Below are positions 54,473-64,000 of a DNA stretch of 64,000 nt, one piece after another. A program made the position numbers and the translations under genes. This stretch comes from Excoecaria cochinchinensis (taxonomy: Eukaryota > Streptophyta > Magnoliopsida > Malpighiales > Euphorbiaceae), in the NCBI GenBank assembly GCA_947683425.1, contig CANTUQ010000031.1:5095001-5159000 (forward strand), given 5' to 3'. Numbering within the stretch: the first letter of the stretch is position 1; every line of letters begins with the position of its first letter. The notes under the pieces are model-generated. The model did no database searches, was not told the DNA's origin, and worked only from the letters and a program-made list of their open reading frames with translations.

Positions 54473-54478
54473 ATTTAG

Positions 54479-54493
54479 TGGTATCAGAGCACC
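54479..54493 (+). promoter_or_regulatory. Primer-binding site, initiator tRNA-Met type
   Basis: TGGTATCAGAGCACC lies six bases after the LTR end, the standard PBS of plant chromoviruses. Confidence 0.88.
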
Positions 54494-54603
54494 GGTTTAG
54501 GCGGTTCTGGTTGCCTCTGTTTGTTATGTATTGAGTCTTTGCATGTGAGTCAGTTTTGTGTCGTGGCCTAATGCAGATGTGTCTTGTCTTGTGTAGTGTT
54601 TAG

Positions 54604-54786
54604 ATGGAGTCTGATCCAAGTGAGCATGTGGGTGAGACGGTTGGTAGTGCAAGTGTAGTGAGAGGTGAGCAGCCTGCTCCGCAGCGTCAGCAAGAGGAGA
54701 TTCCTGGTGTGGGTTTTGGTCAAGAGAACCCGGCATTAGTGCAAGGTTTGCTTCAGTTGGTAGAGAGGCTGACTGCTCCTAGAGGG
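54604..54786 (+). pseudogene. Tekay-like gag N-terminus, truncated
   Basis: Starts MESDPSEHVGETVGSASVV about 110 bases after the PBS. It continues open through NPALVQGLLQLVERLTAP, a typical chromovirus gag beginning, then is joined near 54787 to a minus Tat LTR (cttcgtgccc). The following open residues come from the LTR. All downstream gag and pol are missing. Confidence 0.65.
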
Positions 54787-55085
54787 ACTTCGTGCCCAGT
54801 GCGCTGGGCGCCTGCGTGCTGGGCGGGGCGCCGGCGCGCCGCCGCTCCAGACACTCGCGATCCGAATTTTTTTTTTTTAAATTTTAAATTGACTAAAAAC
54901 ACTATAATTTTAAGCCCCCATTTTTCAAAAATAATTTTTTAAATATTTTTTATTATTTTCTAATTTTTCACTCTAAAATGCAAATTTGACGAGAAAACCA
55001 TCACTTTTAACCTTTTAAGCCTGTGAAGGCAATTATCATCATTGGGTAACTTTGATCTAGGCTGACTCAGGACCCGGTGTCTATA
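54787..55085 (-). mobile_element. Element E 5' LTR head
   Basis: Nearly the same as 33799-34097, from cttcgtgccc through gacactcgcgatccgaattt to GGTGTCTATA. It is followed by gtaaa (55086-55090), identical to 31463-31467. The rest of this LTR, the E PBS and leader were deleted on the Tekay-like side. Confidence 0.85.
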
Positions 55086-55885
55086 GTAAAGCAGCTGAAA
55101 AAGACCACGGCTCAGATATCTATTTGGGACCGTCTAAGGCAGTACTCTTCTCATAGACAGAAGTTAGTCGAGGCTTTGAGTGACTCCACCGTAGCCACCA
55201 CAATTTCTCCATCTGAGCTGCTAGATCTCGTCAAGGGGGGATCAGGGGAAAGACTGGTGTCTTCTGACGCAGATTTGCCAACTGAAGGCCGCAATCACAA
55301 CCGACCACTATACATCAAGGCTCAAATTAACGGCAAGCACACCGCTTGTGTTATGGTTGATGATGGGCATCCATAAATGTTTGCCCTCTAGTGGCACTTC
55401 AGGCTTTTGGGCTGGATGAGAGTATGTTGAGTAAGTCTGATCTGACCATCACAGCCTACGATAATTCTCGGAGACAGGCATCGGGAACATTCAGAGCTCT
55501 AGTTAGGACTGGGCCTATTAAGACAGAGGCAGAGTTTGTGGTTTTGCCTATCCCAGTAAATTTTTCAGCCCTACTGGGAAGACCGTGGTTCCATAAATTG
55601 GGAGGAGTGCCGTCCACCCTACACCAAATGGTAAAGATACCTCATGAAGGGGAGGTGGTGACCATTAAAGCAGCAAGAGAGAACCAAGTGTCTGCCTTGG
55701 GGATCTCTAATCAGCCATTTAGTGGCTTCCACGTATCAGTGATTGGTAAGGAGCAGGGCTTGGCAGGTAGCCCTCAGGTGATGAACATGATGAAGAGGAT
55801 GCACTTCCTCTCAGGGGCCGGATTGGGTAAAAATTCGCAGGGGTTACAAGATGCCATCACAACACACGGCCAGAAAGATCAATAG
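55086..55885 (+). pseudogene. Element D protease and G-patch-like region
   Basis: Gag tail (KQLKKTTAQISIWDRLRQYS) then protease (TEGRNHNRPLYIKAQINGKH, CVMVDDG). One base is lost inside the active loop near 55370, shifting the frame; 55391-55885 continues it (LTITAYDNSRRQASGTF, NFSALLGRPWFHKLGG). The G-patch-like LSGAGLGKNSQGL follows at about 55810. A stop lies at 55883-55885. Confidence 0.85.
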
Positions 55886-56350
55886 GGTCTGGCTTACAAA
55901 GGAGAGCATGGCAGGAAGAAAGTATCAGAGAAGATTCCCCACATTTCAGAGAGTTTTGTTCCCTCATCTTCGGTTTGTGCTTATACTGGAGAAGAAGAGC
56001 CTTAGTGGGTGGATGGAAAGATCATTCAGGGGTTTGAAATTTTCAATGATGTCTTTGATTGGGATGTTGGAGTTATCAAGTCTGCAGAGAACTTCTGGGA
56101 TGAGGAGGTCATGACTCAGTGCAGTGTCTAGGATAGGGATGGGCCCGAGGAGATTGTCACTGATAAGCTGTTAGCTACCAGGTTGAAAGGAAAAGAAAAG
56201 ATGGTAGAGCCAGAGCTAGAGATTGAAAATTTGAATATTTCACTGAAGGTAGTTGAAAAGCCTCCACCAAGCCAAGAAGTTAAAGCACAGTCGGCTGCAA
56301 CATAATCGTCGACAGAAGATGAAAATAATAGTTACTTAGATACTATTTTT
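55886..56350 (+). pseudogene. Element D linker after the G-patch-like region
   Basis: Homologous to F 43300-43750: SFVPSSSVCAYTG, FEIFNDVFDWDVG and the acidic stretch. A few in-frame stops (for example the tag near 56004, the tag near 56130 and the taa near 56304) and frame changes. Confidence 0.72.
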
Positions 56351-57330
56351 ATGCAAGAACTTTTTAATGACAATGTTAATGTTTCTGATTACATCAATGA
56401 GATGAATAACTTTGCTTACTTGTGTGATGTTTCTGATGATTTCATTTCTCATGATCATAAACATGATGCATTCATTTTTTACATTAACTCAACTAGCACG
56501 ACTGCATTTAATCTCGAAACTTTGGAGAATCCAAAGGAAATCTTGATAGCATCAGATATAACTCCTGAGGAGAGGCTAAAATTTGAGAGAATATTGAAAA
56601 AATATGAAAAAGTCTTTGCCTGGACCTACGAGGACATGCCGGAGATTGATCGAGATGTAGCCGAACATGCCATTCCAACTTACCCAGAAAGTAAACCGGT
56701 CAAGCAAAAGCTCAAAAGACTTAGGCCTGAATGGGCTCAAAAGGTGAAAGAGGAGATCCATAAGCAGATTGAGGCTAAGTTTCTGCTGGAGGTTAAATAC
56801 CCAATGTGGCTGGCTAATGTAGTTCCTGTGGCTAAAAAGGATGGAAATGTTTGAGTATGTGTGGACTATCGGGACCTGAACAAAGCCTGCCCGAAAGATG
56901 ATTTTCCTCTGCCTCATATTGATGTGCTGGTAGACAGTGCCGCTGCTTGCATGATGTATAGCTTCGTGGACGGGTATGCAGGGTACAATCAAATGCTTAA
57001 CAAGATAGTGGATCGGATTAAGACAGCCTTCATCACTGAATGGGGTACATTTGCTTACCGGGTTATGCCTTTCGGACTAAAGAATGCGGGAGCGACCTAT
57101 CAGAGGATGGCCACCAGAGTTCTCAATGATTTGATCCACAAGGAAGTGGAGGTGTATGTTGATGACATGATGATCAAGTCAGCTACCAGAGAAGGTCACT
57201 TTGAGGCTTTGGAAAAGTTCTTTCGAAGGATCAATAAGTATGATCTGCACCTCTATCCCAAGAAGTGCATTTTTGGAGTTACCTCGGGTAAGCTGTTAGG
57301 CCATGTGGTAAGCTAGAGAGGAATTGAAGT
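56351..57330 (+). pseudogene. Element D reverse transcriptase
   Basis: 56351-56854 gives the linker (MNNFAYLCDVSDDF, TPEERLKFERILKKYEKVFA) and RT start (KQKLKRLRPEWAQKVKEE). A TGA near 56852 interrupts KDGNV-VCVDYRDL. 56861-57316 carries the core: DLNKACPKDDFPLPHIDVL, YSFVDGYAGYNQM and YVDDM near 57157, with the catalytic Asps intact. A TAG follows at 57314. Confidence 0.88.
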
Positions 57331-58434
57331 AGATCCTGAAAAGGTTAGGGCGATCAAAGAGATGCCAGTGCCTCAGAAAGAGAAAGAGGTTAGAAGTTTC
57401 CTGGGAAAGCTTCAGTACATCAGTCGGTTTATTGCCAAGTTGGCTTCAGTATGTGAGCCCATCTCTAAGCTTCTTAGGAAGAATCAACCAGTGGTGTGGA
57501 ATGATGATTGTCAATTGGCTTTTGATACTATTAAGGATTACCTCTTGAATCCTCCAGTTTTAAGACCACCACGACATGCCAAACCATTAATCCTGTATCT
57601 TGCGATAGAAGACAATTCAGTGGGTGCCATGATGGCCCAGGAGGATGATTTTGGGGTAGAGTTTGCTGTTTACTATCTTAGCAAGAAATTCCTGACATAT
57701 GAAGCCAAATATGTTGAAGTAGAAAAGATTTGCTTGGCAGTTATTTGGGCTTCTAAGAAGTTGCGACACTACTTTCATTCTTTCAGTGTGCAAGCGGTTG
57801 CTAAGCATAACCCGCTTAGGTACCTTCAGGAAGCGCCCTCTCTCCTAGGAAAAATGGGAAGGTGGTTACTACTGTTGCAGGAGTTCGATATCGAATACAT
57901 CACCAGGAAAACCATTAAGGGAAGAGCTGTAGCCGAGTTCTTGGCTGAGCATCCTATTGAGGGAGACCAATTCGAATACAATTTCCCAGATGAAGATGTC
58001 ATGGCCATAGCAGTACAGGGGTGGCAATTGTTCTTTGATGGGGCAGTTAACAGTAAAGGGGCAGGAGCAGGGATTATTCTTACAACCCCGGATGGTGAAA
58101 AGCTGCCATTAGCCAAAAAGTTGAGGTATAAGGCGACAAATAATGAAGCAGAATATGAGGCTTGCATCTTCAAATTGGAAGCATTGCTGGCTCTAAGGGA
58201 AAAGACCGCAGAAGTCTTTAGAGATTATTCATTAGTAATCCATCAGATCAGAGGGGAATGGTCGGTTAAGGAAGAGAGGCTGTTACCTTATGTGAAGCAT
58301 TTGAGAATGTTGAGTAGCCAGTTCAAGACTTGCACTTTTCACTTCACCCCCAGGGATGAAAATCAATTGGCTGATGCTCTAGCGACATTGACGTCCATGT
58401 GGGATAATCCAGCAGGGATTACTATGAAACCCGT
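57331..58434 (+). pseudogene. Element D RNase H pair
   Basis: Open from 57362 to 58434. RT-RNase H junction MPVPQKEKEVRSFLGKLQYI, then gypsy RNase H (YYLSKKFLTYEAKYVEVEK, KLRHYFHSFSVQAVAKHNPL). The plant/archaeal-type RNase H follows (FFDGAVNSKGAGAGI, NEAEYEACIF, VFRDYSLVIHQI, ENQLADALATL). In VFRDYS an Arg replaces the usual Gly; the catalytic Asp remains. Cut by H after GITMKPV. Confidence 0.87.
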
Positions 58435-59625
58435 TGTAGACACCGGGTCTCGAGTCCAACATAAAAGTGTCAAAAAGTGATTTCTGGATCCTTGATAATT
58501 CCCTCCAAAAATAATAATAATAATGTTATATAAAATGAATATATAAATATGCGTGTGTATAAAGTTAAAAATTAAAAGTTAATTAGTTAATGTTATTAGT
58601 TAATATTATTGTGTGATTGAAATGCGTGTAAAATTAAAATTTAATTAATTAATATTAATTAGTATGTAGAATGGTTAATTAAATAAGATATGTGAGAATT
58701 ATATTAAGATGTAATATATGTAATGAGTAATTAGTGTAATGTTTAATTAAATTAGATAAATTATATATGTGATATATTAAATAGATTAAAATGTAATTAA
58801 AATGTAATGTTTAATTAATATGTGCATGTTTAATTAATTAGTATGTGTGTGTATTAATTTTAATTAAGTTAGATTAATTAAAAAGAAGAAAAGGAGGAAA
58901 AAAGGAGGAAATTACTTGGATGACCCTTAGCCCTAATTTGTGGGGTATAAAAAGAATAAGATGAGGAAAATTTGGGGGCTCGGCAGATCAAGAAAAAAGG
59001 GACCAAGAAAAAGAAAAGAGAAGAGAGAAAGAAAAGAGAAGAGAGAAGAAAAAGAAAGGAAAAGAAAAGGAAAGGAAAGAGAAAGGGAAAGAAAGAAAGA
59101 AGAGAGAAGGAGACCCAGGCCAACGGGAATAGAGGCGCCGGAAAGAAGAAGAGCGAAGAAAGAGAAGGGGAGGAAACATCGCCTCCGCCGGCCAGATCCG
59201 GCCACCAATCGCCGCACGCGCCACGCCGCCGTGGAGAGGAGGTCCGGACGCTTCAGACGGTGGCCGCCGTTCCTCCGTCGGTTGTCGTATGGTGGTGCAT
59301 GAGGGAGACGAACCGAGGCCTCCGACGCGATTTCCGGCACAGCCGCAGCTCTGATCGGCGCGTGGTCACCAGCACTGGACTCCCGACGATGCAATCTACG
59401 AGGCGGCGAGGGAGGTGTCGTCAACCGCCGCTCCGGCGACACTCCGGTGGGTTTCCCTCTCTCCTCCCTATTTTAATATTATTTTATATATATATATATT
59501 ATATATATATTTATTTAATTTCTCTTATTAATATTATTAATATATTTATTTATATTTATTTATTATTCTGTTTTAATATTATTTTTATTATTTATTATTG
59601 TTATTTTCATATTTATTTATTTTTA

Positions 59626-59666
<41 letters not shown>

Positions 59667-61181
59667 TTTATTTATTTTCTGTTTTTTATTATTAATATTA
59701 TTGTTAATATTATTATTATTTATTATCACTACTATTATTAATATATAATAATTGTTATTTAATTATTATATTTGTTTATTATTAGTGTTTATGTGTTAGG
59801 TTGTTTAATTTATGTTAATTTTATGTTAATGTTATTATTGATTATTATGAATGTGTTAATTTTATTGTTGTGCTATTGTTATTATAATAATTATTATTAT
59901 TTGTTTCTTATTATTGCTATATTATTATTATTCTTAATGTTATTATTTTATATTTAATACATTTTATGATTATTATTGTTGTGTAATTATTAATATTATT
60001 ATTTGTCTTATATTATTTTCATTGGTTTTCATCACCATAATTGTCATTTATATGCATTAATCTCATTTTTTTACCACACCAAATTAATTATCAATTTATT
60101 TAATTATTTATTTAATTCATTTAATTATTCATTTAACTATTTATTCATTCATTCATTTATTATTTCATTTAATTTAGTTAATTATTAATTTTAATTATCT
60201 TCTTTAATTTATTTTATTTTATTCAATTATATGCTTTTATTTATTTATTCAATTATTTATCAATCCCTTACTAATTGCTATTGTTGTCCTGTCATGACCG
60301 TAACCCCGAGAGTGGCAAATGCGACTCGTTCGAGGAGCACAGTCGAGACAAGTAGTTTATTTATTTATTTAGAAATATGTGATTATTATTTTATTTATTT
60401 ATGGTCTGTAATAATAAAATGATTTTCGACCGCTCTTAAAAAGAACCACCACACAAATGTTTTCTACTAAATAAAATGTTTGCTAAATAAAACTGGACCA
60501 ATGTCCTATTTTTACCCAATAAAACCATCACATAAAAATCGTTTTCCATAATAAATGCATGCGAGGACCAATGTCATCATTGTTAATGGATAACCCGTTT
60601 TATGCATGTATCGCACATTTACGAACGAGGGTTGTATTTTGCCCTTAGTATTATTGTAAATTTATTTTATGCTTTAATGCTATTTTATTTTATGCTCTTA
60701 AAAGGATGATTGCGCCTTTAATTTAAATTGCATCGTGTGGAGAGAGAGCGGACTAATAGACTCAAAATCGAATTGTAAAATCAATCAAGGTACGAATAAA
60801 TGAGAAGTTCCGAACCCATCTCTGGTCTTTAGGCTCAAAGAGGCGAGAGGTCTATCCGATCACTCATTGGAGCTATGACCTCCAAGACATCTCTTGTGTC
60901 ATGAGACTTTAATGTTAATCCTAGGCTCCTTAGGGCGAGAGGTTTACCCTCCAAGACCCCTCTAGTTGGCCCAAAATGGATACTAGGCGCAGTATTAGGC
61001 TCTCCAAGGCGAGAGAAACTTTCCCAATGTTCTATTGGGTGGCGACTCCATGATACCTCCTTGTTGCCCAAAATAGACGCACTTACAATTCATTGCAAGC
61101 TGTTAATGGACCCTCAAATGCCCCGATCGCCCTAGAGCGGGCGGTCGTACGGGCGGCCGCGGGGATCCGGCGTGCGTCACA
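58435..61181 (+). mobile_element. Element H 5' LTR
   Basis: TGTAGACACCGGGTCTCG ... GTGCGTCACA, 2747 bp. TATA box 58946-58954, purine-rich leader (58985-59110), GC-rich block (59140-59440), long AT-rich simple sequence (59470-60280) with a TAT microsatellite, dyads 60495-60506 and 60563-60578, hairpin modules and a PBS mimic TGGCGACTCC (61040-61049). A Lys/Arg-rich open frame at 58972-59748 is an artefact of composition. Confidence 0.86.
58946..58954 (+). promoter_or_regulatory. TATA box of the H LTR
   Basis: GGGGTATAAAAAG, then a purine-rich leader. In this LTR the GC-rich block lies downstream of the box, unlike in the other copies. Confidence 0.55.
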
Positions 61182-61182
61182 G

Positions 61183-61200
61183 TGGCGACTCCACTGGGGA
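61183..61200 (+). promoter_or_regulatory. Primer-binding site, element H
   Basis: TGGCGACTCCACTGGGGA, identical to that of F, one base after the LTR. Confidence 0.85.
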
Positions 61201-62324
61201 GATATTTGAGACTTCGATTCGAAAGTATCTTGATTAAAATTTACAATTAAGTTTTAGTTTATAGATTTCGCTCTTCTCTCAAAATTGCATTACATCTCAT
61301 TAGAGCTTTACATCTATGCTAGTTTGGTACCTTCTAAACCCCGGTGCATTCCTAAAGCACAACCCTACGTTCACTCAATGTAGGGAAGTGTTAAGGATAA
61401 TCACTAGCCCAAGTCTCGTACCATCGTGGTATATAAAATGGTGACCCGATCGGTCGTTATGCTCGTGATGAGCTAGACCCGTCGGCAGGGATCATGCTTG
61501 GGTAGCCCTAAAGTAACACCACCTTTTGACCAAAGCCCATGTAATGGCAATAGAAACTTCCACTAGGGGACATGTACCATAATATCGTGCTTGCTATTTG
61601 GGCCGTCATATATTGAACAAAATCAATTGAATCAGATGGTTTTCATCAAAGGCTTTCATGCCCCGGTGGGCCCATCTTGATTTAATCGAATTGTTTAAAT
61701 ATATATTGGCCAAACATCCATGCGCATGTGCTTTAAAGTAAGAGTTGTTACGCTGCCGATTTTTCACCGCGCACTATACGCGTCCTTTGGGTTGCCTGTT
61801 AACCCTTGGATAAAGCCCACCTAGGGAAGAGACCGCACGACCCCGTGTGTGGGAGAAATAAGGTTGGAAGGATCTACCTGCTTGCATGTGGCTGTGAATG
61901 CTGCACAACATGCACATACATCACATGTCATTCATGTCAAAAAAAAAATTAATCAAAAAGTATATAAATATATAAAATATAAAAAATAAAAAATACATTT
62001 CATATTGTGTGTATATATCCTTTTGCCTGTATATTGTTTTTCACATACATATACCATCACGTGTATATTTATTTTCATGCATTGCATCGCATAATTGCAA
62101 TTTATTGATTTTTTCACTCCATCCGCACAATTCACGATCATGCATTGTATATTGTCATACACGCATCATTCTAACAATTTAAATTTTTAGCCATCGTAGA
62201 TTCTTCCAAGTGGGTTAGAGGTCCCGACAGTCGATTAGTAAGGACAGACTCGCCCTTTAGATTGCTCGAATTAGTGCTTGATTGGGATCTTGAGCCACTC
62301 TCGACATCTAGTACCTCATCCTCC
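61201..62324 (+). other. Element H leader
   Basis: Non-coding family leader with the shared blocks (gttaaggataatcactagcc, cgtgatgagctagacccgtc, atgccccggtgggcccat). An A/T-rich insertion of about 180 bases lies at 61939-62120. Confidence 0.62.
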
Positions 62325-63755
62325 ATGGCAGACGAAACTTGAAACTTAACCACTCAAGACCTTGCTTGGAGGCTGGATGAATTTGAACGATGAATGCTAG
62401 ACATGATGGGTGTCATGGCCGAAAGAATTGCCCATCCCCCTGTTGCACAAGCACCTCCTGTTCTGCAACCACCCATTGCTCCACAAGCACCGGCAGTCCC
62501 TCCGCGGGGGCAAGTTGAACTGCCTGCTGGTAGGGAGGCTCCTTCGCTGGAGTGGCTGCTCGTCAACCCGTTAATCTCGTCAACCCGTTAATGAGAACGA
62601 AGCTGCACCTGTTGAGCTAAGAAGGGCAAGGGTTAATAATCCCGAGGAGGATTTTGTGGAAGAAGATGAGATTGAGGACCTAGCAGCCCACCAACCTGTG
62701 AGGGGTAGAGCACCCAAGGTGGAGGACGAGACTCTGAGAGCAATGAGATAGCAGATTAAGACCATCACCCGAATGTTGTCAGTTGGAAAAGGGGTCAACC
62801 CTAAAGATAGAAATTTGGGAGATGAAGAATTGCTGCCCCAGAGATTTAAAATGCATGAGCTGCTAAAGTTTAACGGTACTTCAGACCCTTATGCGCATGT
62901 CAAGCAGTATACCTTAGTGATGAAGGGCACGGGCCTAAGCAAGAAGCAAAAGGTGGAGTATTTTTACCTCAGCCTGGCGGGACCTACAGTGGACTGGTAT
63001 CATGGGCTGGATAGGAGGTGTAAAGAAGACTGGGACCTTCTGACTAATGAATTTATGAAACAGTACAATTGCAGTACTAGAATGGAGGTCACCCTGAAAG
63101 ACCTTGAACTTCTACAGCAAAAGCACGATGAATCGTTCCATGAGTACCTCACAAGGTGGAGGAAATGGGTAATGGAAATGAAACGGAAGCCTGACACATC
63201 TGATCAGATTAGGCTATTTATCAAAAATTCCTATCCTTACCTGAGGGATCTGCTGAGTTTCAAAGGGCTTAGAGATTGGGAATCATTGAAAGATATTGCT
63301 GCAGAAGCTGAGGGGGCCTACCTGGCAAAGAAGGAGAGTCAGAATAGCTTTCCTGGGAGAAATTTTGGAAATCAATCGGGGAACAGACCAGGCAGAGCTG
63401 GGAGCAGCAACAATAGAAATGGCAAGGCAGCCGAGGTCTCAACAACCGGGGTTGGACAGGGTCAGAGGTACTATTCTAACTTAGGTCGCCCTTTATCTTG
63501 GGTACTGGAAAGGCTTATGAAGGAAGGCAAGATACAACCTCTAGCACCTAGGCCAGCTATGAATCAGGGACAGCTAGGGCATAGAGATGACCAGTACTGC
63601 GCCTATCATCAACATACTGGGCACCTGACGGACTACTGCCGAACCCTGAGGAACAAGATTTAGGACCTCATTGATACGAAGCAAATAACGGACCCTGAAA
63701 AGAGGGAGAAAAAGAAGAAGCCGAGCTACAACGTAGTTCCCCCACCGAATATGTG
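62325..63755 (+). pseudogene. Element H gag
   Basis: Start at 62325 (MADET then a stop at 62340). A second stop lies near 62388. The N part MAERIAHPPVAQAPPVLQPP resembles E. One base is lost near 62540, and a 17-base tandem duplication (62559-62592) shifts the frame again. 62773-63663 is open and carries the whole Retrotrans_gag domain (LPQRFKMHELLKFNGTSDPY, CSTRMEVTLKDLELLQQKH, QIRLFIKNSYPYLRDLL), a basic linker and the zinc knuckle CAYHQHTGHLTDYC. A stop (tag 63661) lies in KIQDLI; the end YNVVPPP matches the deletion edge. Confidence 0.87.
62559..62592. repeat. 17-bp tandem duplication in H gag
   Basis: ctcgtcaacccgttaat is repeated exactly; the second copy changes the reading frame. Confidence 0.9.
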
Positions 63756-64000
63756 ATCGGATCCAGTCCACCGAAGCAGCATATTTTGCAAGAACTATCT
63801 GGAGATATTATGTTATATATCTTTGTATTTTGAGAACTCTTCATAACATTTTGGTTATGTTAATATGATGAACAATGTTTTTGCGTATTTGTATATTATT
63901 TCTAATGATTTCATTTCTTATGATCATGATATGTTCATTCATTTTGACATTAATTCAATTAATACTACTGCATTTAATCTTGGAACTTTGGAAAATCCAA
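63756..64000 (+). pseudogene. Element H: relic of the segment upstream of RT
   Basis: Matches F 43740-43930: agaactcttcata, aatatgatgaacaatgtttt, tctaatgatttcatttctta, tttaatcttggaactttgga. There is no protease between gag and this piece. It runs off the window. Confidence 0.75.

Larger units (their letters stand above)
31468..55085 (-). mobile_element. Pol-less Tat element E, minus strand, containing F and a Tekay-like insert
   Basis: 3' LTR 31468-34097 and 5' LTR head 54787-55085 are both in minus orientation. The flanks are gtaaa at 31463-31467 and 55086-55090, a perfect 5-bp duplication. Internal E sequence is 34098-37835: 3' untranslated region, relic, gag. F (37836 onward) and a Tekay-like piece fill the rest; the E leader, PBS and most of its 5' LTR have been deleted. 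Confidence 0.85.
55086..58434 (+). mobile_element. Tat element D, second part (protease to second RNase H)
   Basis: Continues the D gag tail without overlap apart from the duplicated gtaaa. Protease, G-patch-like motif, linker, RT and both RNase H domains are present, with few stops or indels. It is cut at 58434 by the LTR of H (candidate duplication cccgt, 58430-58434), so integrase and the 3' LTR are outside this window. Confidence 0.86.
58435..64000 (+). mobile_element. Pol-less Tat element H (continues past the window)
   Basis: 5' LTR, PBS, leader and gag, then the pre-RT relic at 63756 onward. The jump from the gag tail straight to that relic is the same as in C and E. The 3' side is outside the window. 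Confidence 0.82.

Noticed and set aside
58972..59748. 258-residue ORF with Lys/Arg-rich start
   Set aside because: Translation of the purine-rich leader and AT-rich tract of the H LTR; the C-terminal half is Ile/Tyr/Leu simple sequence.

Overview
This window is plant repetitive DNA, most likely heterochromatin of a flowering plant, probably a dicot. I found no host gene, rRNA, tRNA or microbial gene. It is almost entirely a nest of long terminal repeat (LTR) retrotransposons plus the end of one CACTA DNA transposon. The main family is a Ty3/gypsy element of the non-chromovirus Tat lineage. Its LTRs are 2.0-2.9 kb, begin TGTAGACACCGGG and end in (G/C)(T/G)CACA or TTACA. They are followed by a primer-binding site (PBS; TGGCGACTCC-C/A-CTGGGGA) that fits a plant tRNA-Arg. 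A roughly 0.9-1.1 kb leader comes next, then gag with a C-x3-H-x4-H-x4-C knuckle. The complete copy continues with protease, reverse transcriptase (RT), two RNase H domains and integrase. Three LTRs or partial elements of a second family (TGTAACAACCC or TGTCACACCCC starts; initiator-Met PBS) look like Tekay/Del chromoviruses.

Layout. 1-2562: CACTA end in minus orientation, inserted in a minus-strand Tekay-like LTR (2563-3515). That LTR sits in the integrase of a minus-strand Tat element A (3516-10440), which also holds a solo LTR (4222-6817, target-site duplication (TSD) gtacg). 10441-13008: another minus LTR lying between element A and plus-strand element B (13009-15650). 15651-26731: plus element C, gag only, with a solo LTR (16515-19430) inside its 5' LTR. 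26429-28870: a chimeric LTR shared by C and the next element D and broken by a Tekay-like LTR. D runs 28871-31467 and resumes at 55086-58434; the two halves are separated by minus-strand element E (31468-55085), which is flanked by a perfect gtaaa duplication. E contains plus-strand element F (37836-51991), and F and E are both truncated at a Tekay-like LTR plus gag start (51992-54786). 58435-64000: plus element H, inserted in D.

F is the key element. Its gag-pol (40795-47150) is open except for one single-base frameshift beside the RT active site, so it or a sister copy is the best candidate for the enzyme source. Downstream of pol, F carries two extra genes transcribed away from each other. 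The antisense gene has a phase-0 intron and resembles plant DUF7745/mobile-domain proteins. The sense gene is Athila-ORF1-like, with a proline/glutamine-rich middle and a coiled coil. A TATA box lies ahead of each, and the DNA between them carries the same GACGCCCGTCGG-type repeats that precede the TATA box of F's own LTR.

B, C, E and H form a pol-less group. They keep gag, the leader and the LTRs but have lost protease through integrase. They retain one short pre-RT relic, and C and E (B in part) also keep the intron region of the antisense gene. I infer that they are parasites of F-like elements. Nearly all other long open frames are shadows, repeat artefacts or gag antisense frames.
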